A stretch of 64,000 nt of DNA, from NCBI GenBank assembly GCA_963678705.1, contig OY783203.1, positions 620,001-684,000 of the forward strand, given 5' to 3'. Below the pieces are notes generated by a model. It was given only the letters and a program-made list of their open reading frames with translations. It made no database searches and was not told the origin of the DNA. Position numbers and translations under genes: made by a program. This DNA comes from Panorpa germanica (lineage: Eukaryota; Arthropoda; Insecta; Mecoptera; Panorpidae). Shown piece after piece: positions 42,701-54,256 of the stretch. How positions within the stretch are numbered: the first letter of the stretch is position 1; every line of letters begins with the position of its first letter.

Positions 42701-45700
42701 AGAACACTTAAATAGTTTAGGATTTTCTGAACCATATTATGAAATAGCTAGCACCAGTACTGTGAGTGAAGAAACAAAAATAGAGAATGAAACGACTGCA
42801 GCGCCAGTTGAAGAAATGCATACTACTAAACCTTCGTTGATCATAACCAAGAAGAAAGATTTTCCCACAAGGGATAAAACAGCTATAAATAAATTAGAAA
42901 AGAAGCAAAGTCAAGTGGTTGAAGTGCCAAGCACAACTGAACTAATGACAACAAGCACTCAGTCTAGTAGTGTAATGCCAACTGAAGTATTGATGAATCC
43001 GGAAAATGCAACTTCTGAAAATCCTTTCGTGGAAACATCTACTCCTGAAATTGAACTACCGAATCAAATTTCAGTTGCGGAGAGTTCAGAAACAGAAATA
43101 CAACAAATAACAGATCAACCTACCGAAAATACGATAGCACCATGGAATACAACTTCCACTTCTACTTACATTTCTTCATTGCCAGGTATGACCTCTTACT
43201 ATAGTATAAATAATACTCTTCATAGCACCTTTGAACTTTACAAAAAAACATAAATCCTTCTCATTTCCTGACATAGGATTCTCAAGCTACCCATACCCAC
43301 GTCCAGGAATTGTCTTGGATGACCCCGAGTTCAAACCAGGAGGACACAACAGAATTCAAACATCAAAGCCACTTCAAAATAAGCATACGCCATTAATCTA
43401 TGCGACGGAACCGCTCCCAAATGGTTACGGAGAAATATTTGATGTCACTGTGTCAGCTATTCAAGGTCCAGGAGGCGGTAGCAAGCAAAGTGTCAGTGTT
43501 AATCAGCCTTTCGGAGGATATCCTGGAACTGGTAACTATAAAGTAGTAATTCAATAACAAATGACGATTCTATTTACTGAAATCTAGTTCAGTGTCTATA
43601 TCAACAAGTCATTATGAAATATGTTGCGTATTTACTTAATTTAATAGTTAGCATTTACTTATTTTATCACCTAAAACACAAATTAAATTGGTCTTTCAAC
43701 AACAGCTGTCATTTTAAATTTTGTAGCATTTTTGAGCTGTCAATATACAACCGTCATGGCGGTGACATTTGGCAGGACATTATGTCCGTCTAGCCTCACA
43801 ATTTGTACTTTAGATTAAAATAAAAATATCATCATTATTGAAAGATCCCATATATGTGAGAACGTTTTTTGAATGATTTAATATTAATGAGTATACGAAA
43901 AACATTATTAAATTCTCTTTTCCGTTTCCGTTCTTGTCAATCTGGCGTTGTTTTCAGACCGTTCTCAGCTCCTGCTTTAGACAGATTGTTAAGTAATTAG
44001 CTCTGTTAATGATTAAATTGTTTGATAATAATCGGTAAAAATTACATTAGAATTATTTTCTAGTTGAAATTGAGACAGTAAATATTCATGATTCCAATGT
44101 AGGCGATGACATTATTGTGTCTCCATCTGGAAATGAAGGATTTGTCTCTATTGATGGAAAACGAACATTCATTAATTTGTTTGACGATGGACCAAAAACC
44201 AGTTTGGCTATTAATCCTTTCCATGTGGTAAGTGTTATGAATTTAGTTATTACTTTTACACTCATAGTTTTAAGTAAGCATTGTATTTGAACAGATTAGT
44301 GCCAGGTAGCTTTAGTATTAAATACATTATTTATAAATAAATTTTTAAAACAATTTATTTAAGAAACCGACGCCTGGAATAGCTGCAACAGGTTATGGAG
44401 TTGCAGAAGTTGGGGATCCTCCCGTTTACCAAAGTCCAAAATTACCAGTAACAATCAGACCGCAACCAACCGTGAGGTAAAGTATCAAATGATTAGCATC
44501 TCTCATAAAATCAATTTGTTACTGGATTTTTGCTTTTTCATTGTATTAAATATTAGGTTTGTTTTGGTTGACCTAAGTAATGCTGGGCAGTTAAAGTATT
44601 TTGTGTTTTCAGAATTGATACGTGCATTGTTGGAGATGATTCAACATGTGATCAAACGCAGCATGAAAGATGCCGCACTGAAAGCGGTGTTTCGTCTTGC
44701 CATTGCAAACCAGGTAAATATTTCAGATAATCAAATTACTAGTGTAGATGGAGGAGTATTGATTATATCTTAACCATTAGTAACAATTTGAAGTATCACT
44801 AAGAATAAATTGTAACAGAGAATTGAATGTTAAACAGAATTGAATTTTTTAAATTCACGGAACCGCAGACGAATTATCAAATTTTAGAGATTGCAATTCA
44901 ATTACATTCAATTGTTTTTATTCAAAGTTTAATAATAATGTTCTTAATTTTTATATTTTTTAATTTATAGGTTATGCCCGACGAAAGCATAGAGAACTCT
45001 GCAGACGCGTTATTTCTCTTCTCCTGTCACTTCGCGTTGACAAGTTGCATGACAGAAGAATTTTGTGGGACAACAAATTGAACGACTTCGCATCCGAGCC
45101 TTATCGTCAGTTCAGCTATGAAGCAATACATGCGGTGCGGTAAAATAATAACTTTATTAAGTTTGTTTCTTTTGGAATTCTGCTGTACACTGTGTATTTC
45201 AAACATGCTTTATATTTCAATCACCCGGGTTGACCTTAGCAATATAAAATTCTAACTTTAATTATTATTGTAAACATTAGAGACCGCTTCACCGAGAAAC
45301 TCTCAGTTTCTTTACATAAGTAGGGCATTGAAATCTACACTTACACAGAGTTGGCCCTCTATGCCTTCCTTCTAATTGCGACACTGCCCTATTAGCGTTA
45401 CTAAAACGCTGGTAACAGCAGAGTAAAGAAAGAAACAATAACAAAAATGTTATTTCATTGTCTATTTTGTTCAATAACCTAATTCTTTTATTTCAGATTG
45501 ACTCAGCAATGTCTATGACTCCGTTTTCTGATCAATTTTTGGATGCTAAAGTAAATAAAATTTATAGAGCTGAAAATTTCAAAGGAATTGGAATCTTCAT
45601 CAACGTTACACTTCAGGTATGAGAAATGTAACAAACGGTGCGATTTAAGTTAAATAGTTGAGATATAGATGTATCATTTTAACATGCTCCATTTCATTAG

Positions 45701-48700
45701 TAAAATGTATTTTATATTTAAATAATATAATATTTATTTATATAATTTTTATATAAAATTATTAACTAATATAGTGTGAATGCTTTTTTTTATATGAAAG
45801 TCAAATAATACTTTTACGTAAGACTTTTATGTAAAGTATTCGACAGTTAGGGAATTTAAGTTTAGCACCGCTTCAGTAGTCGAATTTCATAATTGACGCC
45901 TGAAATCTATGCAATACACATTGCATGTGTGTTAACATGATTGCGTAGTGTTCATGTAGATAACTGTATATGCGGGTGCATTATGTTTTTGCAGATTAGA
46001 GTGGAATAAGAGCATTGCATATATTACTATATTGAAAAATAAACCTGTTTCTAGATATACATCATGTTTAATCATGTAATATATGCTTTCTTTTTTAAAT
46101 TACAAAATAGCTTGAAGAAAGTACTGACACTCTTAGACCATCACTGAAGAACGAGATACAGAATCATCTCCTGGCTGTGATTCGTCGACGTAATAACAAC
46201 ATCGGAAATTCGGCACTGTTTGTAGAAAGCTTAACCGGTTCCGTTTCTAGTATACAAGGTAATTTATGTTTATTTAATGTAATATTATAAGCAGTGACAA
46301 ATAATTAGCAAGTAGCCGTCTGTAATATCTTGGCATTTTCTTAGACTTGGATGAATGCTCAAGCCCTGACTTAAACGATTGCCATGAACTAGCAATTTGT
46401 ACCAACATTTGGGGAACTTTCCGCTGTAATTGCCCACGTGGCCTAAGAGATCCTTGGTTGGATCAGCCGCAAAGAGCAGGAAGACGTTGCGAGCAATGTC
46501 CTGCGCAGTATTGCAATAACAGAGGGAACTGTAAATTCGAGGAGGATCAAAAACTTTGCGAGTAAGTACAACTTACTATAGTAAACCTCTCCTTGGATCT
46601 ATCTTACCATTTTGTGATTTATTTTAAAGCTGCATTGGAAATTACTATGGGTCACAATGTGAAATCGACGGAGAAGTTCTAGGAGTTGCCGTTGGCGCTA
46701 GTGTTGCTGCCGTTATCATTATTGTTCTTACTCTTGTATGTTTGGTGATGTGGAGGTAAGAAAATTTTAAATTTACAGAAAGTTTTATGTAATTAATTAT
46801 CTATATTATTCGTAAAAAGAATATTTACATAAAAGTGATTCATTAAATTTTGTTGAGCAAAACATCGATTTTTTAAATTTGAGTCCTGCAGACGTTTTAC
46901 CTAATTATATTTATATATTGTATGTTTTTACAGTCGCAGATGGAGCAGGGAGCAAAAAGCTGTCACTAGTCCAGTATTTGGATACCTCGCAGGTAAATGG
47001 GTGTTATATTAACCAGGTAGAAAATGAACCTTGCAATAAGCGTTTTATGAGCGTTCGAACTACATTTAATAATTAGTTTAATTATATGACTATAATAATT
47101 CTCCTTCCTCTTAATCATGTATTTTATTTATATTCTATTATTCTGCCTCTTCGGTGTCTTCCTTGTAGATCTTAGAATTATTTATCTCTTCCTTCTCTAT
47201 TCTTATCTGTTCTCCTTTTCCTTTTCTCTCCACCGAATTCCGGGTGGTACTTTGATTCCTGCCAATCTTCTCCTTAAATTCCGTGAATGGTTTCGTATTG
47301 TTTTTTTTTATTCTTGCTTTCTCATCTTCCCCAGGAGGAAGCCATGTTGCCAAAACACCAGTCATGGGTCAACCTCCGTGTCAGGTAAATTTAGAAGACA
47401 GAATGCGATGGGCTCAAATTGCTGACGTAATGGCACAAAGTAATCACTATGCAGTAAGTAAATCATATGTATGTACTGAAATAATTTAGAACTAGCAACT
47501 ACCTCTGCAAAGATTAACGCCTAAAACTAATTACTTCCTGATGTCTGCAGGCTGAACCCATTGCTGCTGCACGACCTCCGTCAAATATATTTGACTATCA
47601 CAATTTAAGTACAATATCCATGGCCAACACACTTCCTATTCATCACGCAAACTTGCAGCATTACAGCGGAATGATGAGGGATACGCCTCCTCCTGTACCG
47701 CTGCCACGGTGAGAAAAACAAGCTTTTAATTGTCATGAATATGTCATTCAATCTTAAGTGATCCATTGTTTAGAGTAATGTGAAAATACCAATATTTGCT
47801 TTTCAGGCAATGAGAAATTTTGATTCTCTTAAGATGGAATATCCATATACATCCATCTCTCAGTTTAAAGTGTAAGATAAATAATAGAAATAAGATTCGG
47901 ATGTAATGAAATGTTTCAGACTCGGACTGCATTGCAACAGGGGGCACGCTAGTATGGGAACATTAGACAACACAAGCTCAAGTGAGGAAGAAGACAGAAC
48001 TGATCTTTTAGGAAGGAATTTTCAAGTACCTAGACCTAAAAGTCGGTCGAATGGCAGTATAGCAGTAAGTCTTATTGTAGAAAATGATGTAAAGAGCGTG
48101 CGATAAACCAGCACCTTTTAAAGGTTCCTTAGAATGTTGTGACCTTTTATATCAAGCATTACTATCTAGTGTAAGTTTCCACAGATTCAATTTTATCCAG
48201 TGTAACTTTGGTTACGTAGGACACTTTTTCTAGCGCCCCTAGACTGGATATCTAAATACAAGTTAGCCAGAAAGCAATGAACGATTCTTATTTTACTTTT
48301 TCTTAACTTACTTCTACTGTAATACTTTCTTTAAAGTATATGCCTTTCATACCCAGCTCATTTTTTTCTTTCTACACAACAATTAATGATTATTATAATA
48401 TATAATATATAATTATAATAATTTCTTTTTTGTTTCATATAACTTTAATGTTAATTGTTAATATTTTTGTTTATATCTAATGTGAAACAAGTTTGATTTA
48501 GAGCTAATTGTTTAATAATAATTTATAAATAATTAAATAATTTTAAAGTATAAAAATAATTTGCACTATACATTGCAAAACATTTTTTAGTTATCATTGA
48601 TGTTATTATTATTATTTCTAGAATCAAAGTGGGATATACTACGATGTGGACTACGAACCATCAGGCGGCGACCTGTATCCCGGGTTGCCTATGTCAACGT

Positions 48701-48738
48701 ACACAGTGTCTTCTCGGCCGCCTTATTATAAACAATAG
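33774..48738 (+). CDS. Type I membrane protein with Pro/Thr-rich ectodomain, SEA-like region, EGF modules and long cytoplasmic tail
   Basis: Sixteen coding exons: 33774-33822, 41599-43185, 43277-43531, 44064-44227, 44364-44476, 44613-44713, 44971-45134, 45497-45616, 46111-46258, 46345-46561, 46630-46755, 46934-46992, 47335-47453, 47551-47708, 47920-48064 and 48622-48738. They give 3642 nt, 1213 aa plus stop, in continuous phase. Exon 1 is a signal peptide (MAALVLRLLTIIIIIQ). Exon 2 (529 codons) is Ser/Thr/Pro/Asn-rich with proline clusters and many potential N-glycosylation sites. Exon 6 is Cys-rich. Exons 7-9 (about residues 757-900) look like a SEA domain (VDKLHDRRILWDNKL, FKGIGIFINVTLQL). 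Exons 10-11 hold a calcium-binding EGF start (DLDEC) and a second EGF ending CDCIGNYYGSQCE. The TM helix is about residues 990-1013 (GVAVGASVAAVIIIVLTLVC). The 200-residue tail ends with DVDYEPSGGDLYPG and YYKQ. It is probably an epithelial cell-surface protein. I cannot name the ortholog. The exon 7 donor is weak (see findings). Confidence 0.85.
36792..37118. mobile_element. Inverted-repeat element (MITE-like)
   Basis: Left arm 36792-36842 includes CGTTTTAGCAAAGTTGAAA. The reverse complement of the right arm 37076-37118 includes CGTTTTAGCAAAGCTGAAA. The outer parts also match imperfectly (CAGACCTACAT against GAGACCGCTACAT). The body is about 330 bp and has no ORF. A related right end occurs at 41104-41153. 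Confidence 0.65.
37903..38054. mobile_element. 152-bp MITE, PIF/Harbinger-like
   Basis: The ends are terminal inverted repeats: left GGCCGATCTCACATTGGAA, and right, reverse-complemented, GGCTGATCTCACATTGAAA. Both flanks read TTA (37900-37902 and 38055-38057), a 3-bp target duplication of the TWA type used by PIF/Harbinger transposases. It is too short to encode anything and so is non-autonomous. Confidence 0.75.
41104..41153. repeat. Related end of the 36792-37118 element
   Basis: GGCTTTGTTGAAACGACGTA followed by GGGGGCTCTGGGATCTTACTC resembles the right arm of the element at 36792-37118 (GCTTTGCTAAAACGATGTAG, then CTCTAGGATCTTACTC). A phrase upstream at about 41045-41070 (AAGTACGCATACGTTCTTAA) recurs near 51157-51180. 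Confidence 0.5.
41599..43185 (+). CDS. Large second exon of the SEA/EGF gene
   Basis: Opens after TTTTTGTTACAG and ends at CCAG|GTATG, with 528 full codons. The product is low-complexity: Ser-rich, with an acidic stretch near its start, a Pro-rich centre (PPPYPFDRPYNH, RRRPQPPPHG), and a Thr/Glu-rich end. It has no cysteine pairs, as expected for an extended, possibly glycosylated stalk. Reading through the donor would stop at 43253. Confidence 0.85.
43532..44063 (+). other. Intron 3 of the SEA/EGF gene
   Basis: A 532 bp intron from donor ACTG|GTAACT to acceptor TTTTCTAG. It contains a diverged repeat at 43690-43790 that resembles 55634-55730. Read-through of the donor would stop at 43557. 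Confidence 0.65.
43690..43790. repeat. Dispersed repeat family C, copy 1
   Basis: Begins GGTCTTTCAACAACAGCTGT and is alignable with GGGTCTTTCAACAAGAGCGT at 55634. Similar spacing of TTTTAAATTTT, CATTTTTGA and CATGG/TATGG words follows. It is diverged and non-coding. The class is unknown, possibly a Tc1/mariner-type end. Confidence 0.45.
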
Positions 48739-50641
48739 TCTGGAGCTGTAATCTAATATAGTTATATATATATATATTGTATATTCATTAACTTTAAACT
48801 AATTCGTATTAATTGAAAATTTTCGTACTAATTATTTCTAAATTTTTTGTTTTATTATTTATAAATATGATTTTTTTATAATTAAGAATTATTTATTATA
48901 GCTTTATGGTTTTCATATTTAATTTTAAAATAAATAAAAATGTATGTACAATTGTTTGATATATTTTTCAATGTTATTATAAAATATTTATAAATTGAAA
49001 ACTTTTTATTTATATACGAGTATGTGTGATGACCCCTCCTGAGATACAGCGCTGGGAGTGGGAGCCGCGCATCCGTGTACAGAATAATAGAGAGTTTAGA
49101 CAATTTCTAGATGTGGAGCCACTTAAAATTTCGCCCCTTCTGCCATATTTCATAGAAAATTCAAAATGGCGGCCACCACGATTGTATATATTTTTTTTTA
49201 AATAATTGTTTATAAGTCAAAAGTGGTTAATAAATTTAAAATGTTCAACTACGGATTTCAATACGTAGTACGCTTTATATAGTTAAATATTTACTAAAAA
49301 TATTATATGCTAGTTATAAAGGAACCTTATTTTTTTATTGATTATTGTTAGGTTTATTAATAATAATTAGTAATAATTATTACTGTAAGGTTTCTTCATA
49401 ATTATAATATTTTGATACTCAGTCTTACTCACGACGACCTCCTACTATGTTGACAGCCAGGGGCGGCCTTAGCCATTGCGAGGCCCCGGGCAGCAGATCA
49501 TTGCGAGGCACTAGTTCTTTGTATAATTTATGTAAATTGTAAGTAAGTATTTTTGTTGATAATTGACGAGAAATAAAATTTTATATTGGAAGATTTATAA
49601 AAGTTAACAAGCACAAAGCCGACAAATATTAATAATGATAAACTAAGGTACATGAATGCCTTAAAAGATATACGCAGTGATTCTAGTGAAATTTCTAAAG
49701 AGCGAGGCGCGAGATTCAAATACATATATAGTAACGAATTTTTCTGCTTGGGTTGTTGCGCCAGAATGCGAGGCCCCGAGCAAGGTCGCGTTGCGTTGGG
49801 CCGTAAGAAGGAAAGAGTACAGCAACAAGAAAATAAATAGGTAGATAGAAAGAGAAATATTTTTTTGAAAAAGCCTAAAAAATTAGATTCACTGATGAAA
49901 AAAACGGTGTAGATAAAATAGAATATTTTCACTCATTTATTAAGAACAAATAATAAACAATAAGAATAATTTTACAGTTATTTTAATATTGTTATATTAT
50001 TTGTTCACATAAATATAAAAGTTACTTTCATTATTTCTTTTCAAAAATTACCTTAACTAATATGTGAGGTTCGCGACATTTGCTTGTTGGTAACATATGG
50101 CAAATTGCGAGCATGCTGGGCTCGTATCCGACGCCAACATATTCGAGTATGTTTAGTAAAACAATATTTTCATCCCTCTATTAGACATAAAGTCAAAGTA
50201 GCCGGCGCGGCGAGAGGGTTGCGATCAATATAACGACGCGTGCGCATTGTTCGCTGATTCGGTTTCCTCACAACTCGCTGATAACTGGAGATTGAATAGG
50301 GGGAGGTTTTATTCTCTAAAATACGAGTATATTAGAAGTTACATAAAACCTGTGTAGTGTAATGGTATTTTATAATACCTAATCCAATGGAAAGGTCAAT
50401 GTTCATTCTTCGACAATATCGTGGTTTGAATTTGTACGTTTATTGGTCAACCATGTGTCAGTGTCTATCAGTAAAGTGTCAAAACTAAATAGAACCACTG
50501 GAAATCTATTTACTGTGTGGCGGAATTTGCTAGGTGTTCTGTGTAGTGTCTAGTGAGTTGAATGACAACTTATACATTATTTGTAATTCGAAACTAAGTA
50601 CATTTTTGTAAAACTGCGCTTAATTAAAAACATATTTTAAA
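48739..50641. other. 3' UTR of the SEA/EGF gene, dispersed repeat, and upstream region of the next gene
   Basis: A candidate polyadenylation signal AATAAA lies at 48929-48934, then a GC-richer patch at 49030-49080. Repeat family A copy 2 lies at 49459-49802. The 50160-50640 stretch has CpG-bearing sequence before the ATG at 50642 and probably holds that gene's promoter and 5' UTR. I see no coding sequence. Confidence 0.55.
49459..49802 (+). repeat. Dispersed repeat family A, copy 2
   Basis: Matches the reverse complement of 21213-21546 along almost its whole length. It starts with GGGGCGGCCTTAGCCATTGC and has a second GCGAGGCCCC near its other end (from about 49769). The short ORF at 49652-49840 is only the repeat body. 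Confidence 0.75.
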
Positions 50642-52629
50642 ATGTCATGTTTTGGAGAGTGTCTAGATATGGGTCCCCCGCCAGACAGTATATTGTTCAT
50701 GCCTCCACCCCCCTTACCATCGTTCTTACAAATGGCTATATCAACCCCTGGACCTGTGAATGAAAGCACCCCACCATGTGTGGCAGCCCTTATGTGTGAA
50801 CTTACAACCGCAAAGGACGGTCAAGTTCCCGGAGTGGAATATGTGGAACTTCCGAGGCAAGGTTGGTTGATCATTGTTCCAAACTGTCTTTCAATTTGTT
50901 AACTGTAATGCAGTTCTTTTTTGGCTTCTTAATAAGATCCACAAATTTTGATTAGTACTGATTTCAGGACCATCTGTCATCGACGACACGTGGCTGCTTG
51001 TTTTGATATCATCTTGTGTGGGCGTGCTACTGTTAGGGGCGCTGTTGGCGCTGTTTCTTCTAAAATGTCGAGAGTACGTATCAACTTGTTTTATTTCATT
51101 TTGTTAATTATATCTAAAATTACATCTATATTATATAATGAGTTCTTTAAAGCTAACAAGTAGGCATACGTTCTTGACTAAAACGTTTTTACGTTTGTAT
51201 TTATCGGGTTTGTAATGTCCCCATCTACTACTGCAATCTGCTACAAAAATGTTACAATTTTAAACATATAATTTGAGGGTAATAAAGATACTGAATTGCC
51301 AAACTTTTCAGCCGACTATGCCGGATATTGAAAACAGATACCGGCTCGTTGTGCTGCTACAAGTCGGTACCAATACATGTAGTAAATATCCCTACAAACA
51401 ATTTTGATCGGAATCCAATTAGATGCGAATCGTATCACTCTGAATGGTGATTGGAATCCTATTAGACATTAGTGTGATATTACATGAAGCTTTAGACAGC
51501 ATGTCTGAACCGGCCGGAACGCTACGTACCCTCTCTGACGGCCTTCATAATACTTTTCATACGACGTTTGCCGAGATGTAAGTCGTACTACTACCTAGTA
51601 CTACCACCACACCAGTACCACCACATATGTTCTCTCGAAAGCTGCTTGACTACTATCTAACCGCTCTCTGATACGAGATTTCTAAGATACGACAACCTGT
51701 TTGTAGGGCACACTGCAGGTTTCTCCAAAATTTATAGCGTTTGCTCCATCAGGCACTGTGTTCCGAGACAGCTAAGGTCCTAGCTCGATGTTTCCACGTG
51801 TTATACAATCTAAAGCGAAATCTAATGCGTTTGTTTATTGCTTTCCATGCGGACTTAACGGAGTCAACATATATTCCTACATACTATATAGTTTATACTG
51901 CACTATTTTATGCTAAACGATTATGTCTAATGTTTCAGAGCGTACACGTTGCACTACAGCAACACTAACACGAACAAACAGCCTGCTCTAAGTGCTGACA
52001 ACATGGCAACTCTCCAGAACAAATCGCGTCCTCTAGGAACCACCGAAGCAGTGCTTTATCCATGCAGTACTTCCACGGGAGCGCACCACCTGCAATCGCT
52101 TGGTGACAATCGAGTTTTGTGGGCAGCGCTAACCCCACGTGGTACCCAACACTTCATATCAGAGAACTACCCGCAAGATTACGTTGCTGATAGCTATCGG
52201 GAAGATAATCACTACGAGACCATTGAGAACTTTAACCTCAAGCCATCCATAGATCCGTATTCCAGCAACTTCCACCATATCACAGCAGCTGCCAGCGAAA
52301 ACATCAGTTTCGATAATTCGGGATTTGTAGATTACGATTACGAAGATCCGACACCACTGATTGAAAGCTACCAAATGGATGACATCGAGTCGTGCTATCA
52401 GGAACCGGAAATAAATCCTTATTGCATGATTTCGTCAGGGGAAGATGAGAATATGGGAAGTCTTCGTCGGGCTACTCATCGACCATTAGTTTCTTCGCCC
52501 ACGCGAATTGAAAACCCGAATCTACCGCCACTAAATCTTCATCCTCACCGCGCTAATAACAACACCTTGAGAAAGTCGACACTCTGTCGGAGAGTCAGTG
52601 ATACTAACTCATTCGGTGGGCCCATATAG
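50642..52629 (+). CDS. Unrecognised single-pass membrane protein, 338 aa
   Basis: Three coding exons: 50642-50861, 50968-51073 and 51939-52629. They give 1017 nt in continuous phase with canonical splice sites. The first 75 residues are Pro-rich with five cysteines ([32 protein letters not shown]) and have no cleavable signal peptide. A strong TM helix at about residues 81-103 ([20 protein letters not shown]) is followed by KCRE, so it is probably a signal-anchor protein with the short N-terminus outside. The 230-residue C-terminal tail is hydrophilic. It has a Tyr/Asp-rich section ([29 protein letters not shown]) and ends [13 protein letters not shown], suggesting phosphotyrosine or adaptor binding (inference). 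A polyA signal AATAAA lies at 52727-52732. I do not recognise the family. The smooth exon phases make it a real gene. Confidence 0.8.
51074..51938 (+). other. Intron 2 of the 338-aa membrane protein gene
   Basis: An 865 bp intron between the TM exon and the tail exon (donor GA|GTACGT, acceptor TGTTTCAG). It is less AT-rich than other introns here around 51480-51740. It includes a phrase shared with the repeat near 41045. No exon is supported. Confidence 0.6.
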
Positions 52630-52634
52630 ACACT

Positions 52635-52688
52635 AGCCTGGGCCTGGGCCTGGGCCTGGGCCTAGGCCTGAGCCTGAGCCTGAGCCTG
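52635..52688 (+). repeat. Hexanucleotide tandem repeat in 3' UTR
   Basis: About nine units of GCCTGG/GCCTGA, starting six bases after the TAG stop at 52627-52629. The first units are GCCTGG and the last are GCCTGA, with one GCCTAG between, so the array has two homogenised halves. Confidence 0.9.
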
Positions 52689-52732
52689 TTTAGTCTAGAA
52701 ACCAGTTTGTCTACGTGTTCGATCTTAATAAA

Positions 52733-54256
52733 AGCAATATACTTGTAGCCACCGTTAAGTGTAACTGTTTTACTGTTTTGTTGCCAATGTACCGTGCTTT
52801 GTATTCAATCATTTCTCGAGTATAAGTATCACATTGCATGTAAATAAAATCTCTTATTCTTAAATGATTCAGAAACTAATAGCTCATGTTAAAGGAATCG
52901 TCTCATGCAAGAAACTCATACTCATCGTCGTTTATTTTATATCGACTATGTATTGATTTGCATTTCACAAAAAAATAAAATAAAAAAATAAAAGCGCACT
53001 TTGATCGTTGACAGTTTGTACCTTTATGCAACACAGTCATGTGCCACGTGTCACGTGTCACGTGGGAGTTACATTAACTACTTAACCGTACTGTAATTGT
53101 TAAAACATATTTCATATAACAACCGAATTTGTTTCGGAACCGACAACGGCCTTGTGAACCATGTTTTCATTTCTATAAAACTGATAAAGTAGACTTGCTC
53201 AAATGTCCAACTGTTTTTTAATAAGTCGCAATATTGTAAGAGATAATAACAAATTTTCAAATATAAAACAAAATTTATAAATAATTAAAAATCATTCGAC
53301 GTCATGTCCGGTTCCTGACCCCTTTACCACCCCACATTACAAAAATGAAACAATCCGACTTTAAGAAATGAGTTCACAAGCACTGATTAAAGTTCTGATT
53401 ATTATAATAACACTACAGTTGGATACTGTAGCACTAGTACTGTTGAATATAAGTAATTTCTATGGCTATGTAACTTTACTATTATATAATATATTTATTG
53501 TAGTTATTTAATTTATTTTGTTTTTATAACGTTGTTATCGTTATTTGTGTGTGAAAGAAGCAAAGTTACCAGATATTTGATATTGAAATGGGAAACGCGG
53601 ACTGTCATATTGAATGGTAATCTTGATTGTTTTTGTTTATAGCTCTTGCTCTGAATTCTTTTCTATCCAGTGCGAGACAACTTATTTTTAAATCTGGACG
53701 TTTGATTATCTTCTAATAAGACACACAGAGCAACTCGTATTGTATATAGTGTAGGATTCGTTTTGTTGCGTTATAAAAATGTTCTAGGATTATATTTATT
53801 TTTTTCACTACTTTATTGTGTAATAAACTTTTAATAAAATTAAAGCGAAAGTGTTTTTTGTTACGAATTTGTGTTTTTCTACCTTTAGGTTCAGAGAATA
53901 GCAGACGTTCTGCGGTTTTTATAAAATATTTATACTTATAAAAGTACAAACGTATATCGGAAATAGGCCGAAGTTAAATAAAGTAAATTAAAAAAACATA
54001 AGTAAATTAAGAAATTTTTATTTCGAAAATTTAAGTGTTGAATTAAACTTTTTTTAAGAAGATACAGCCTAAATAAACATGCAATAACCAATCTTGTAGA
54101 AGTAATATTCAATTGCCAAAAGATGAATAGAAATTATCATTTTTAATCAATAAATTAAATACCATATGTGAAACGGTCATTTAAAATTCAAAAGAAGATA
54201 CGAGTATGTCTGCTATTGACCGTTTTGGTACGCTCTCCCTCCCTGCCTGCCTACTT
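52733..54256. other. Intergenic
   Basis: AT-rich spacer between the convergent 338-aa gene and the ZAD gene. I looked on the minus strand for C2H2 zinc-finger exons that could extend the ZAD protein and saw none. Confidence 0.55.
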
